Source: Gammaproteobacteria bacterium (lineage in GTDB: Bacteria > Pseudomonadota > Gammaproteobacteria > Steroidobacterales > GCA-2729495). From it: DNA of 53,994 nt. Below, one piece after another: positions 1 to 8,576 of the stretch; position 1 is the first letter of the stretch, and every line of letters starts with the position of its first letter. The position numbers and the translations under genes are program-made. The stretch spans positions 1-53,994 of the forward strand of contig JAJRUG010000170.1 in NCBI GenBank assembly GCA_024277915.1. Reading direction: 5' to 3'. The notes below the pieces were generated by a model. It was not told the origin of the DNA, did no database searches, and saw only the letters and a program-made list of their open reading frames with translations.

Positions 1-1607
<1,607 letters not shown>

Positions 1608-1784
1608 ATCCAATAGTCAAGTGCCATATCTGGGAAAATAAGCAATAAAATCAACTGCCAAAGAAGTTCGGCAAAGGGTACTCTTTAGCCTGAATAAAGG
1701 GATATAAGCATATGATTTTGGGCTATTTTTCCCAATATTTTCACGCCATTGACCTTGGTATTTGTGTTCACTATATTCCGCGGC

Positions 1785-2600
1785 ATGCAGAATTCCATTC
1801 ACCAAAGAATATTAAAAGACATGTTCTACGTCTTACGCCCCATAGCTAGATTTCTATTTGGTGTTGGTGTCGGCTTTAGGGAATTTTCGGATGTTGCTAA
1901 GGCAGCATTCGTGGATGTCGCCACTAAAGAGTTTGGCGTAAGAGGGCGACTAACTAATGTCTCTAGAGTTGCTGTGATGACAGGATTGACGCGAAAAGAA
2001 GTCAAGAAAATAAGAGACAGAGAAACTGTGATTTCAGTTGGCTCTTCTTCACGCCGTAGCCCTCCTTCAGAAGTGCTTCATTACTGGTTTACTGGGGATG
2101 AGTACAGGACTTCAGAAGGTGTACCGATGGCCTTGCCATTTTCCGGAGAGGGGAAAACTTTTTCGACTCTGGTACATTATTGCGCAGGAGATATACCTCC
2201 AGGTGCAATGCGAGCCGAGCTAGTTCGGATCGGGGCCGTGCGAGAGGACAGAGAAGGGAAGTTGGAAGTCCAGAAAAGATATTTTGTTCCGGCAAATGTC
2301 GATGACAAGTTGTTGTTGGGGATAAAGTTTGGACTTCGGCCACTTGTGTCAACGCTCGCGTACAATACTGATCCTCATCATGAGAATAGCCCCAGATTCC
2401 AGAGATCAGTATTTACGAGCATGATCCATCCTGACTCGCTGAGTGAAATTCAGGAAACTATTAAGGGCATATTGTTGAGGCATTCAGCAGAGCTAGATGA
2501 TTATTTATCTGGAGTGGAGATGAGTGATGAGCAACTAGCCGGCACACGCAGTGTTACAGTTGGTGTCGGATTATATTATTTTCAAGACGAGCCTGATTAA
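1785..2600 (+). CDS. DUF6502-type protein, first copy
   Basis: A 271-residue cytoplasmic protein of unknown function that I assign to the DUF6502 type from memory of the family pattern. It is clearly paralogous to the minus-strand gene at 3885-4715. Both have a conserved N-terminal block (FREFSDVAKAAFVDVA here, YGEYADTAKTVFVEVA there), an SRVAVMTGLTRKEV segment that reads like a helix-turn-helix, a central TLVHYCAGDIPPGAM block and a final VGVGLYYFQDE. Start 1785 makes the N-terminus the same length as the paralogue; a TTG at 1749 and an ATG at 1821 are alternatives, and none has a strong Shine-Dalgarno sequence. It is convergent with the repeat-protein gene. A DNA-binding regulatory role is inference. 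Confidence 0.8.
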   Translation: MQNSIHQRILKDMFYVLRPIARFLFGVGVGFREFSDVAKAAFVDVATKEFGVRGRLTNVSRVAVMTGLTRKEVKKIRDRETVISVGSSSRRSPPSEVLHYWFTGDEYRTSEGVPMALPFSGEGKTFSTLVHYCAGDIPPGAMRAELVRIGAVREDREGKLEVQKRYFVPANVDDKLLLGIKFGLRPLVSTLAYNTDPHHENSPRFQRSVFTSMIHPDSLSEIQETIKGILLRHSAELDDYLSGVEMSDEQLAGTRSVTVGVGLYYFQDEPD

Positions 2601-2610
2601 TTTGAGAGGA

Positions 2611-2648
2611 AGTTGAGTCACTTGATGTTTTTTTCAAGTGACTCAACT
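2611..2648. terminator. Perfect 15-bp inverted repeat between convergent genes
   Basis: AGTTGAGTCACTTGA at 2611-2625 is exactly complementary to 2634-2648, with an 8-base T-rich loop. It sits between the stops of the DUF6502 gene (2600) and the repeat-protein gene (2656), the usual place for a bidirectional terminator. No U-tract follows the stem on either strand, so it is not a classic intrinsic terminator. It could instead be an mRNA-stabilising hairpin or a protein site. Confidence 0.6.
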
Positions 2649-2655
2649 GAATTCC

Positions 2656-3825
2656 CTACTGATAAAGTTGACCTCTAACGATAAGAGTATCTCCTGGCGA
2701 AATTTCTACTGAATCGGAGGAGACAAGTAGGCTGCTGTAGTCAACTATGAAGCCGTTAACTACTAGTGAGCCTATAGATGCATCTACGCTTTCCACTTTG
2801 GCTGTTAGCACAACCTCCGTTGCTCCAGAGATAAACGAATCGTCGAGTAGGTAGGCTTGAGAAGCGATATATTCAGTATTTCCGCATCCTAAGACTGCTA
2901 CCATTTGACCTTTCGCTATCCTGCCGTCAACGGGAAATTCGGGAAATGAAAACTCTCTATTTAGCACCATATAGCTAGTTCTATCGGCAGATACGGAATC
3001 GACCGGCCCTACGATTGCTTGGACGCTCGTACCGCCGATGGCCTGGATATTGGTGCCACCAATTGCTCGGATATTAGTACCGCCGATGGCCTGGATATTC
3101 GTGCCACCAATTGCTCGGACGTTGGTACCGCCGATGGCCTGGATATTCGTGCCACCAATTGCCTGGACGTTAGTACCGCCGATGGCCTGGATATTCGTGC
3201 CACCAATTGCTCGGACGTTGGTACCGCCGATGGCCTGGATATTGGTGCCACCAATTGCTCGGACGTTGGTACCGCCGATGGCCTTGATATTCGTGCCACC
3301 AATTGCTCGGACGTTGGTACCGCCGATGGCCTTGATATTGGTGCCACCAATTGCCTGGACGTTAGTACCGCCGATGGCCTTGATATTCGTGCCACCAATT
3401 GCCTGGACGTTAGTACCACCGATGGCCTGGATATTGGTGCCACCAATTGCCTGGACGTTAGTACCGCCGATGGCCTGAACATTGGTACCACCAATTGCTG
3501 ATTCAAATGAAGCTTTGCAAATATCGCGGTTGTATGTACCACCGATGGCCTGGACATTGGTGCCACCAATAGCTTGGACGTTGGTACCGCCGATGGCCTG
3601 AACATTGGTGCCGCCTATCGCTCGTACATTAGTACCGCCGATGGCTTGGACATTGCTGGCCGGTGCGATCGCGATATAGGATGCATTGATTTTCCGGACC
3701 TCAAATTGCTGAGCTAAGCTTTTGTTTGCATTTAGGCCTGTTGGTATAAAAACTAGCAGGCTTAGCAATACTACATTTACCTGCGGGTTAAACGACACCA
3801 TAGGCAGAAAATCAGTAAATTTCAT
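2656..3825 (-). CDS. Secreted AIGGTNxx octapeptide-repeat protein with DUF5666-like C-terminus
   Basis: A 389-residue protein of unknown function. The ATG at 3825 is chosen over one at 3867 because AAGGGG lies 8 bases upstream of it. The N-terminus has a hydrophobic signal segment (VNVVLLSLLVFIPTGLNA) ending near SLAQQ. Residues about 61-269 are 25 copies of AIGGTN[VI][QRK]. The unit is 8 residues except copy 5, which carries an insert, and a degenerate AIVGP follows. The C-terminal 120 residues are non-repetitive and beta-rich; a stretch like TEVVLTAKVESVDASIGSLV resembles DUF5666-type domains, but that match is from memory. It lies 59 bases downstream of a DUF6502 gene on the same strand, so the two are probably co-transcribed. 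The repeat suggests a beta-solenoid surface or periplasmic protein (inference). Confidence 0.85.
   Translation of the reverse strand: MKFTDFLPMVSFNPQVNVVLLSLLVFIPTGLNANKSLAQQFEVRKINASYIAIAPASNVQAIGGTNVRAIGGTNVQAIGGTNVQAIGGTNVQAIGGTYNRDICKASFESAIGGTNVQAIGGTNVQAIGGTNIQAIGGTNVQAIGGTNIKAIGGTNVQAIGGTNIKAIGGTNVRAIGGTNIKAIGGTNVRAIGGTNIQAIGGTNVRAIGGTNIQAIGGTNVQAIGGTNIQAIGGTNVRAIGGTNIQAIGGTNIRAIGGTNIQAIGGTSVQAIVGPVDSVSADRTSYMVLNREFSFPEFPVDGRIAKGQMVAVLGCGNTEYIASQAYLLDDSFISGATEVVLTAKVESVDASIGSLVVNGFIVDYSSLLVSSDSVEISPGDTLIVRGQLYQ
3010..3645 (-). repeat. Coding tandem repeat: 24-bp units arranged as 48-bp dimers
   Basis: Twenty-five in-frame AIGGT units plus one degenerate unit. On the plus strand two half-units largely alternate, one containing ACCGCCGATGGCC and the other GCCACCAATTG. 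They encode the same AIGGT with different codons, so the higher-order DNA unit is 48 bp. Each dimer carries a GGTACC or close variant and a CAATTG palindrome. The period is a multiple of three, which keeps all copies in frame and also leaves long open frames on the opposite strand. Confidence 0.97.
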
Positions 3826-3884
3826 AATAGTCCCCTTGAAACGTTTTAATAGCTTGTGCAAGTGCAATTTGCGCCTGCTGTTGT

Positions 3885-4715
3885 TTAGTCTTCACGGAAG
3901 CTTCTAAATTCGTCCGAAAATAAATAGACGCCAACTCCAACTTTGACTTTTGCGCTTTCCGGTATATCTTCAGATTCGGTTTCCTTGCTCGTAAGCCAAT
4001 TGTCTAGTGACTCTAGGAATTCTTGACCTTTTTCCCTCACAAGCAAATCAAACTGCGGTACGTCTCGTGGTGAAATACCAGTTGGTGTCCAAACTCTTCT
4101 CTCGAAGTTTCCACCTTCGATTTCTGAATTGAGATTTAGGTCAAGGGTTTCCGCGAGATCCCTGATAGCTACTCCCATGAATTGAATGTGCGCTGTATCA
4201 ACCTGAGTAGGAATATAGGAACGAGTAAGTGCCCGTATTTTTTCACCGGGAAGAATTTTAACGGCATTAACTCTTTTTAATTCTTCGAGCATTGCACGTG
4301 CAGGCATATCTCCGCTGTACTTGCGGACTAGATCTGTAAAGTTTTCATCACCTTGGTCAAAATCTAGTTCAAGTGGGAGTCCGTATGGACCTGTGAATAT
4401 GGGGTCTTGATGCCACCCAGCTAATACCCTTCCTACACGATTCAAATTGGCGGTGGACGGGGTTTCATTGTTATTTAGCAAATCATTGATACGACCAACG
4501 TCTTTTCGGGTTAGACCGGTGATAATCGCAACTCGTGATTGGGTTTGCTTTTTGCCCGGGATTAGAAAGTCTTTCCGTGCAACTTCTACAAAAACTGTTT
4601 TTGCCGTATCTGCATATTCTCCATACGAGATACCATGGCGTAACAGAATTCGGACAAGTGGCCTCATCAGTTGTCTAAATGCGCTGAGGAGACTTTCTGT
4701 TACGCGATCAGACAT
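3885..4715 (-). CDS. DUF6502-type protein, second copy
   Basis: A 276-residue paralogue of the protein at 1785-2600, sharing the block order: RPLVRILLRHGISYGEYAD, VFVEVARKDF, SRVAIITGLTRKDV (helix-turn-helix-like), LVRKYSGDMPARAM and a terminal VGVGVYLFSDE. Start 4715 (MSDRVTESLL) matches the usual family N-terminus; in-frame ATGs at 4757 and 4856 would add residues that do not look conserved. No convincing Shine-Dalgarno sequence precedes any of them. The repeat-protein gene follows after 59 bases on the same strand. The DNA is AT-richer than the flanking core genes. Function unknown; a transcriptional regulator is a guess from the HTH-like segment. Confidence 0.82.
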   Translation of the reverse strand: MSDRVTESLLSAFRQLMRPLVRILLRHGISYGEYADTAKTVFVEVARKDFLIPGKKQTQSRVAIITGLTRKDVGRINDLLNNNETPSTANLNRVGRVLAGWHQDPIFTGPYGLPLELDFDQGDENFTDLVRKYSGDMPARAMLEELKRVNAVKILPGEKIRALTRSYIPTQVDTAHIQFMGVAIRDLAETLDLNLNSEIEGGNFERRVWTPTGISPRDVPQFDLLVREKGQEFLESLDNWLTSKETESEDIPESAKVKVGVGVYLFSDEFRSFRED

Positions 4716-5004
4716 TCTGAAATAGGAAGATTCTTCAATTGTTAAGACAGCGGCCATTGTTGTTATGTCAAATATTATAATCTGGCTAGCAGGAAACTTG
4801 GGAATATAATCCCAAGCTCTTACAACTTCACGTATTCTACATAATTCAGGGCGCAAGTCACTAAAAAGAGTAAAAAAAAGCGTTATGTACCTTGAAATTA
4901 TTGAGGTTTTATGCTTTTTTGTATTTTTTAGAGTTATTTCAATATGTTAAATAGTACTCTTGATGCACTAGCTTAGGTTTATTGCTGATCGTTAGCGGCA
5001 GTCT

Positions 5005-6033
5005 ATGAATTACGTTAAATTAGAACTAGATATGCTTCTTCCCAGATTAGGGTTGCGATTCTCGAGCGGGGCAATCCTCCTGCTATCCAGCCTGATCCTG
5101 CAATCATCCGCTCTGGCTGGGGTGTCATTCAGTGCCCACCACATCGACGCGGGGTTTTTCGTCAGACAACCGGTCCTGGTAGCGAAACTCGATTTCTCCG
5201 GGCAGCCCTATATCGTATTGCAGGGAGACGATGCCGAGTATCACCAGTGGATAGCTATCTACCGATTCCAGGGGAGACAGTTCGAAAAGGTTTACAAGTT
5301 TGAAATACCATCTGAATTGCTCTATTTCGATACAGGCCAATTTGACTGCTCCGCAGGAACAGAATGCAGTGAAGCGCTGTATTTCATATCTTCAGATGGC
5401 CTGGTGACCTGGGATATGGCTCATGGCGAGTTCCGGGCAGTGATGAAAATATCATCCATCTATCATCAGGAGCGCAGCGGTAGGTTGCGCTACCAGGACT
5501 TTGTCAGAGACATCGATGATGATGGCCTCGACGATCTGCTGGTGCCGGATAGTCAGGGTTACCGCATTCGCCGGCAAGAGGTTGAAGGTCAGGCAGCTGC
5601 GGATTTGTTATTGCCGGGAAGTGTTCGGATGAAGCTGTCCGACGAAGGTGTGCAGTATGGACGGCGGTCGATATATGCCACGGACTTGAATTTTGACGAG
5701 CGCACAGATTTGTTTTTTCTCCGAGATCAGCAAATGCGTGGATTTTTGCAGCAGGAGGACGGTAGTTTTTCGGAAGAAGCAATCGTCATTCAAATTCCTC
5801 TGGAATTCATCAGCGAAGCGGGCCTGGAAGCGATGGAAGAGAATTGGGGAGGGGTTGATCAGAGCGACCTGGTGCAGACGGAGGATGTTGACGGCGATGG
5901 CAGGAGCGATCTTATTATTCGTTACGACAGGTCAGATTCAGAAGAGCAATTGGATGAGAATAAGGCTCAGACAAATAAAGCCCACGGAATTAAGGTCATT
6001 TTTGCCAAATTTGATGGCCAGGATCAGTCTTAA
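5005..6033 (+). CDS. Secreted VCBS/FG-GAP repeat protein
   Basis: A 342-residue exported protein of unknown specific role. A signal peptide is visible (SGAILLLSSLILQSSALAG). The mature part contains FG-GAP-type calcium loops: RDIDDDGLDDLLVPD, ATDLNFDERTDLFFL and EDVDGDGRSDLIIRYD, the spacing expected for blades of a beta-propeller. FG-GAP/VCBS repeats are known from extracellular and adhesion-type proteins. It is shorter than a full seven-blade propeller would usually be. It follows a divergent AT-rich gap after the DUF6502 islet and is convergent with bolA. An internal ATG at 5032 is an alternative start. Confidence 0.85.
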   Translation: MNYVKLELDMLLPRLGLRFSSGAILLLSSLILQSSALAGVSFSAHHIDAGFFVRQPVLVAKLDFSGQPYIVLQGDDAEYHQWIAIYRFQGRQFEKVYKFEIPSELLYFDTGQFDCSAGTECSEALYFISSDGLVTWDMAHGEFRAVMKISSIYHQERSGRLRYQDFVRDIDDDGLDDLLVPDSQGYRIRRQEVEGQAAADLLLPGSVRMKLSDEGVQYGRRSIYATDLNFDERTDLFFLRDQQMRGFLQQEDGSFSEEAIVIQIPLEFISEAGLEAMEENWGGVDQSDLVQTEDVDGDGRSDLIIRYDRSDSEEQLDENKAQTNKAHGIKVIFAKFDGQDQS

Positions 6034-6052
6034 GATCAAGGCTGGAAAACTC

Positions 6053-6316
6053 TCACACAGTCTCGGCTTCAATCCCTAGCGCATGGATTTCAGTTTCCAT
6101 CAAATCCCCCAGTGCTTCATAGATCAGTCGGTGACGCTGTAACAGCGGTAACCCGAGAAATCTGTCCGAGGTGATTTTGACTCTAAAATGACCCTTGCCA
6201 TCTCTGGCACCGGCGTGACCAATGTGCATGTGACTTTCATCGATCACTTCCAGAGCTGCTGGTTCAAGTGCTTCGCTGAGGCGGGTGCGTATTGCCTCTA
6301 CCCGGTTTTCACTCAT
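6053..6316 (-). CDS. bolA: BolA family protein
   Basis: An 87-residue BolA-type protein. Members bind monothiol glutaredoxins and [2Fe-2S] clusters and influence iron-sulfur trafficking, cell shape and stress response. The family pattern is visible: [20 protein letters not shown], then [18 protein letters not shown] with the conserved histidines, then [16 protein letters not shown]. Start 6316 is chosen because its ATG overlaps the stop of the upstream yciI gene as ATGA, implying translational coupling. It is the last gene of a yciB-yciI-bolA transcription unit. Could equally be named after another BolA subfamily member. Confidence 0.93.
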   Translation of the reverse strand: MSENRVEAIRTRLSEALEPAALEVIDESHMHIGHAGARDGKGHFRVKITSDRFLGLPLLQRHRLIYEALGDLMETEIHALGIEAETV

Positions 6317-6612
6317 GGCAGAACCCGCTTGAATGGTTTCACGGTCGTTTCCTGGTAAACCCCGGCCTGGATATAGGGATCGGCATCCGCCCAGCATTGC
6401 GCATCTGCAAGGCTGCTGAATTCAGCAATCACCAGGCTTCCGGTAAACCCGGCCGTGCCTGGATCGTTGCTGTCAATCGCCGGGTGGGGGCCGGCAACTA
6501 CCAGTTTCCCGTCAGTTTTTAACTGTTCCAGTCGAGCGAGGTGATCCCGGCGGGCAGTAGCACGCAATGGAGCGCTGTTGGGGACATCTTCACTGATAAT
6601 GGAGTAAAGCAT
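6313..6612 (-). CDS. yciI: YciI-like protein
   Basis: A 99-residue YciI-family protein (small ferredoxin-like alpha/beta fold; biochemical role poorly known). Motifs: [21 protein letters not shown] near the N-terminus with the conserved His-Leu pair, then [23 protein letters not shown]. It lies between yciB (3 bases upstream) and bolA (4-base ATGA overlap), a grouping common in gammaproteobacteria that suggests a shared mRNA. Confidence 0.94.
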   Translation of the reverse strand: MLYSIISEDVPNSAPLRATARRDHLARLEQLKTDGKLVVAGPHPAIDSNDPGTAGFTGSLVIAEFSSLADAQCWADADPYIQAGVYQETTVKPFKRVLP

Positions 6613-6615
6613 GGG

Positions 6616-7182
6616 TCAGTTTCCGTCATCCGGTTGCGCTGATTGTGGTTGGGAGCATCGGGTGAGCCAGATTCCTTGCAGCACCATAAAAATAACGGTC
6701 ATGCCCAGCAAGCCAAACAATTTGAAATTGACCCAAGTGGCTTCAGAGAAGTTATAGGCAACGTAGATATTCGCGGCACCGGACACCACGAAAAAAGCCA
6801 CCCACATCGTGTTCAAACTTTGCCAGTCATCCGCTTTCAGCTTGAATTGATCCCCTGCCGCAGCCTGCATGATTCTCTGGATAATCGTCTTCTTGCCGAT
6901 GTAGCGGCTACCCAGGAAAACCAGTGCGAATAACCAGTTGAGAACGGTCGGCTTCCACATAAATACCAGCTCATTTTTCAACGCAAGGCTGATGCCACCA
7001 AACCCCAGCACCAGGCCGGCAGAAATGAGGGTCATCTTGTTGACCTTACGTAGCCAGATCCAGCTGATAGCAATCTGAATGATCACGGCAACCATGATGG
7101 CCATAACGGCCGTAGGCATGTCGCTCTGCAGGTAAACAGCAAAAAAGACTACTACCGGGAAAAAATCGAGAAGAGCTTGCAT
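6616..7182 (-). CDS. yciB: Inner membrane-spanning protein YciB (septation protein A family)
   Basis: A 188-residue polytopic inner-membrane protein of the YciB/IspZ family, linked to cell-envelope synthesis and septation. The start at 7182 gives the canonical MQALLDFFPVVVFF N-terminus, with a weak AGG upstream; an upstream in-frame ATG at 7254 would overlap the divergent yciO gene. About five hydrophobic segments are visible, together with the family stretches KPTVLNWLFALVFLGS and DDWQSLNTMWVAFFV. First gene of a yciB-yciI-bolA unit, divergent from yciO. Confidence 0.96.
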   Translation of the reverse strand: MQALLDFFPVVVFFAVYLQSDMPTAVMAIMVAVIIQIAISWIWLRKVNKMTLISAGLVLGFGGISLALKNELVFMWKPTVLNWLFALVFLGSRYIGKKTIIQRIMQAAAGDQFKLKADDWQSLNTMWVAFFVVSGAANIYVAYNFSEATWVNFKLFGLLGMTVIFMVLQGIWLTRCSQPQSAQPDDGN

Positions 7183-7245
7183 TATTGGCCTGAGTTTCTG
7201 AATCGGGTTGCGAATCATAGCAGCAAGAGCAGGTACAATAACCGG

Positions 7246-7866
7246 ATGACACAATTACTCAATATTCATCCGGTTGATCCACAGCCAAGACTGATCAAAG
7301 AGGCAGTCGACGTTGTGAAGGAGGGTGGGCTGATCGTCTATCCCACAGATTCTTGCTATGCATTGGGCTTCCGGCTTGATGCTCATCATGCGATGCAATC
7401 GGTTCAGCGGATTCGTGAGACTGACCGAGGCCATAATTTCACGCTGGTTTGCTGCGATTTGTCGGAAATAGCGGCCTACGCGCTGCTGGAAAACTGGTCG
7501 TATCGATTGTTAAAGGCACATACTCCGGGGCCTTATACCTTTATCCTGAAAGCCACCAGAGACGTTCCCCGGCGATTACAAAATCCCAAGCGCAAGACGA
7601 TTGGCATCCGGGTGCCGGATAACAAGATTGCCTCAGCATTACTGGCCGAGTTGGGTGAGCCGGTGATGAGTTCCACACTACTGTTACCGGGTGATGAGCT
7701 GCCGATGACTGATGCCTATGAGATCATGGAACGGCTGGGCAATGCTGTTGATGTGGTTATTGATGGCGGGCCGTGCGGCGTTGTGCCGTCTACGGTGGTG
7801 GATCTCACAAGTGATTTTCCGCTGGTATTGCGCCAGGGAAAAGGCGATACACAAAATTTCGATTGA
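7246..7866 (+). CDS. yciO: YciO, Sua5/YrdC-type protein
   Basis: A 206-residue protein of the Sua5/YciO/YrdC fold. Sua5/TsaC members make threonylcarbamoyl-AMP for the tRNA t6A modification; YciO is a separate branch with a less certain role. Close to E. coli YciO throughout: IHPVDPQPRLIKEAV, GGLIVYPTDSCYALG, TPGPYTFILKATRDVPRRL, KRKTIGIRVPDN and PSTVVDLT. Start 7246 aligns with the E. coli N-terminus. TACAAT at 7234-7239 lies only 6 bases before the ATG. Divergent from yciB. Confidence 0.93.
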   Translation: MTQLLNIHPVDPQPRLIKEAVDVVKEGGLIVYPTDSCYALGFRLDAHHAMQSVQRIRETDRGHNFTLVCCDLSEIAAYALLENWSYRLLKAHTPGPYTFILKATRDVPRRLQNPKRKTIGIRVPDNKIASALLAELGEPVMSSTLLLPGDELPMTDAYEIMERLGNAVDVVIDGGPCGVVPSTVVDLTSDFPLVLRQGKGDTQNFD

Positions 7867-7891
7867 CCGCCCAGTTTGACTGGCAGGTGCG

Positions 7892-7897
7892 TATAAT
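7892..7897 (+). promoter_or_regulatory. Perfect -10 hexamer upstream of the site-2 protease gene
   Basis: TATAAT followed by a G/C-rich discriminator (GCCGCG). Transcription would begin near 7904, at the first possible start codon. No -35 element at standard spacing is visible: TTGACT at 7876 is only 10 bases away and TTGACC at 7863 is 23 away. Promoter status is therefore tentative. Confidence 0.4.
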
Positions 7898-7903
7898 GCC
7901 GCG

Positions 7904-8566
7904 ATGCCGGGAGCCCAATTGTCAGAATTTATCCAAACCGTTGCCGTATATGCAATTCCTGCAATATTTGCGATTACCCTCCACGAGGCAGCTCATGCCT
8001 GGATGGCGCGGCGTTTAGGAGACCGCACAGCGGAGATGCTGGGGCGACTGACTGCTAACCCGCTCAAGCATATAGACCCGGTGGGGACGGTGATCGTGCC
8101 GTTGTTAGCTGTTTGGCTGGGAGGGATGATGTTTGGCTGGGCAAAGCCTGTCCCCGTCAACATAAGAAATCTGCGCAACCCTAAAAAGGGCATGGTCGCT
8201 GTGGCGCTTGCGGGACCGGGCGCTAATCTGGCTATGGCCTATGCCTGGGCCCTGTTGCTTGGGCTGATTTTCAAATTCTCTCCCGGAGTTGGCAGTAGCA
8301 ATTTATTCATTATCGAGATGGCAAAATTCGGGATATTAATCAATGTATTACTTATGGTAATTAATCTTATTCCTATCCCGCCATTGGATGGTGGTCGGGT
8401 GCTGAGAGGATATGTACCCGAGTCAATTGGACATCGACTGGATGCAGTTGAGCCATACGGCATTATAATTGTGTTCGGATTGTTATTAATGGGCGTGTTG
8501 GGCCAGGTCATTTTTCCGATGGTCATTGCCGTCCGTCAGTTTGTGCTGTTTCTGGCAGGTTTATAG
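7904..8566 (+). CDS. Site-2-protease-type (M50) membrane metallopeptidase
   Basis: A 220-residue integral-membrane zinc protease of the M50 type. Signature motifs: HEAAHAW (HExxH zinc site) within the first hydrophobic stretch, and NLIPIPPLDGGRVL supplying the third ligand and catalytic LDG. Four to five membrane segments are apparent and there is no PDZ domain, so it belongs to the compact group. The first ATG (7904) sits right after a TATAAT, so an in-frame TTG at 7919 with GGGAG 5 bases upstream is a credible alternative start. It lies between yciO and scpA, a common arrangement. Substrate unknown. Confidence 0.92.
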   Translation: MPGAQLSEFIQTVAVYAIPAIFAITLHEAAHAWMARRLGDRTAEMLGRLTANPLKHIDPVGTVIVPLLAVWLGGMMFGWAKPVPVNIRNLRNPKKGMVAVALAGPGANLAMAYAWALLLGLIFKFSPGVGSSNLFIIEMAKFGILINVLLMVINLIPIPPLDGGRVLRGYVPESIGHRLDAVEPYGIIIVFGLLLMGVLGQVIFPMVIAVRQFVLFLAGL

Positions 8567-8576
8567 GTAAAGTGTA

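Noticed and set aside
3019..3501. Long plus-strand open frames across the octapeptide array
   Set aside because: They are antisense by-products of a repeat whose period is a multiple of three. The minus-strand frame has a ribosome site, signal peptide and non-repeat C-terminal domain; these do not.
3010..3645. CRISPR array
   Set aside because: Units are contiguous, have no unique spacers, stay in frame within a gene and have no cas genes nearby.
5693..6079. Frameshifted extension of the VCBS protein in another frame
   Set aside because: The overlapping frame shows no calcium loops or family motifs and the main frame ends normally before bolA.
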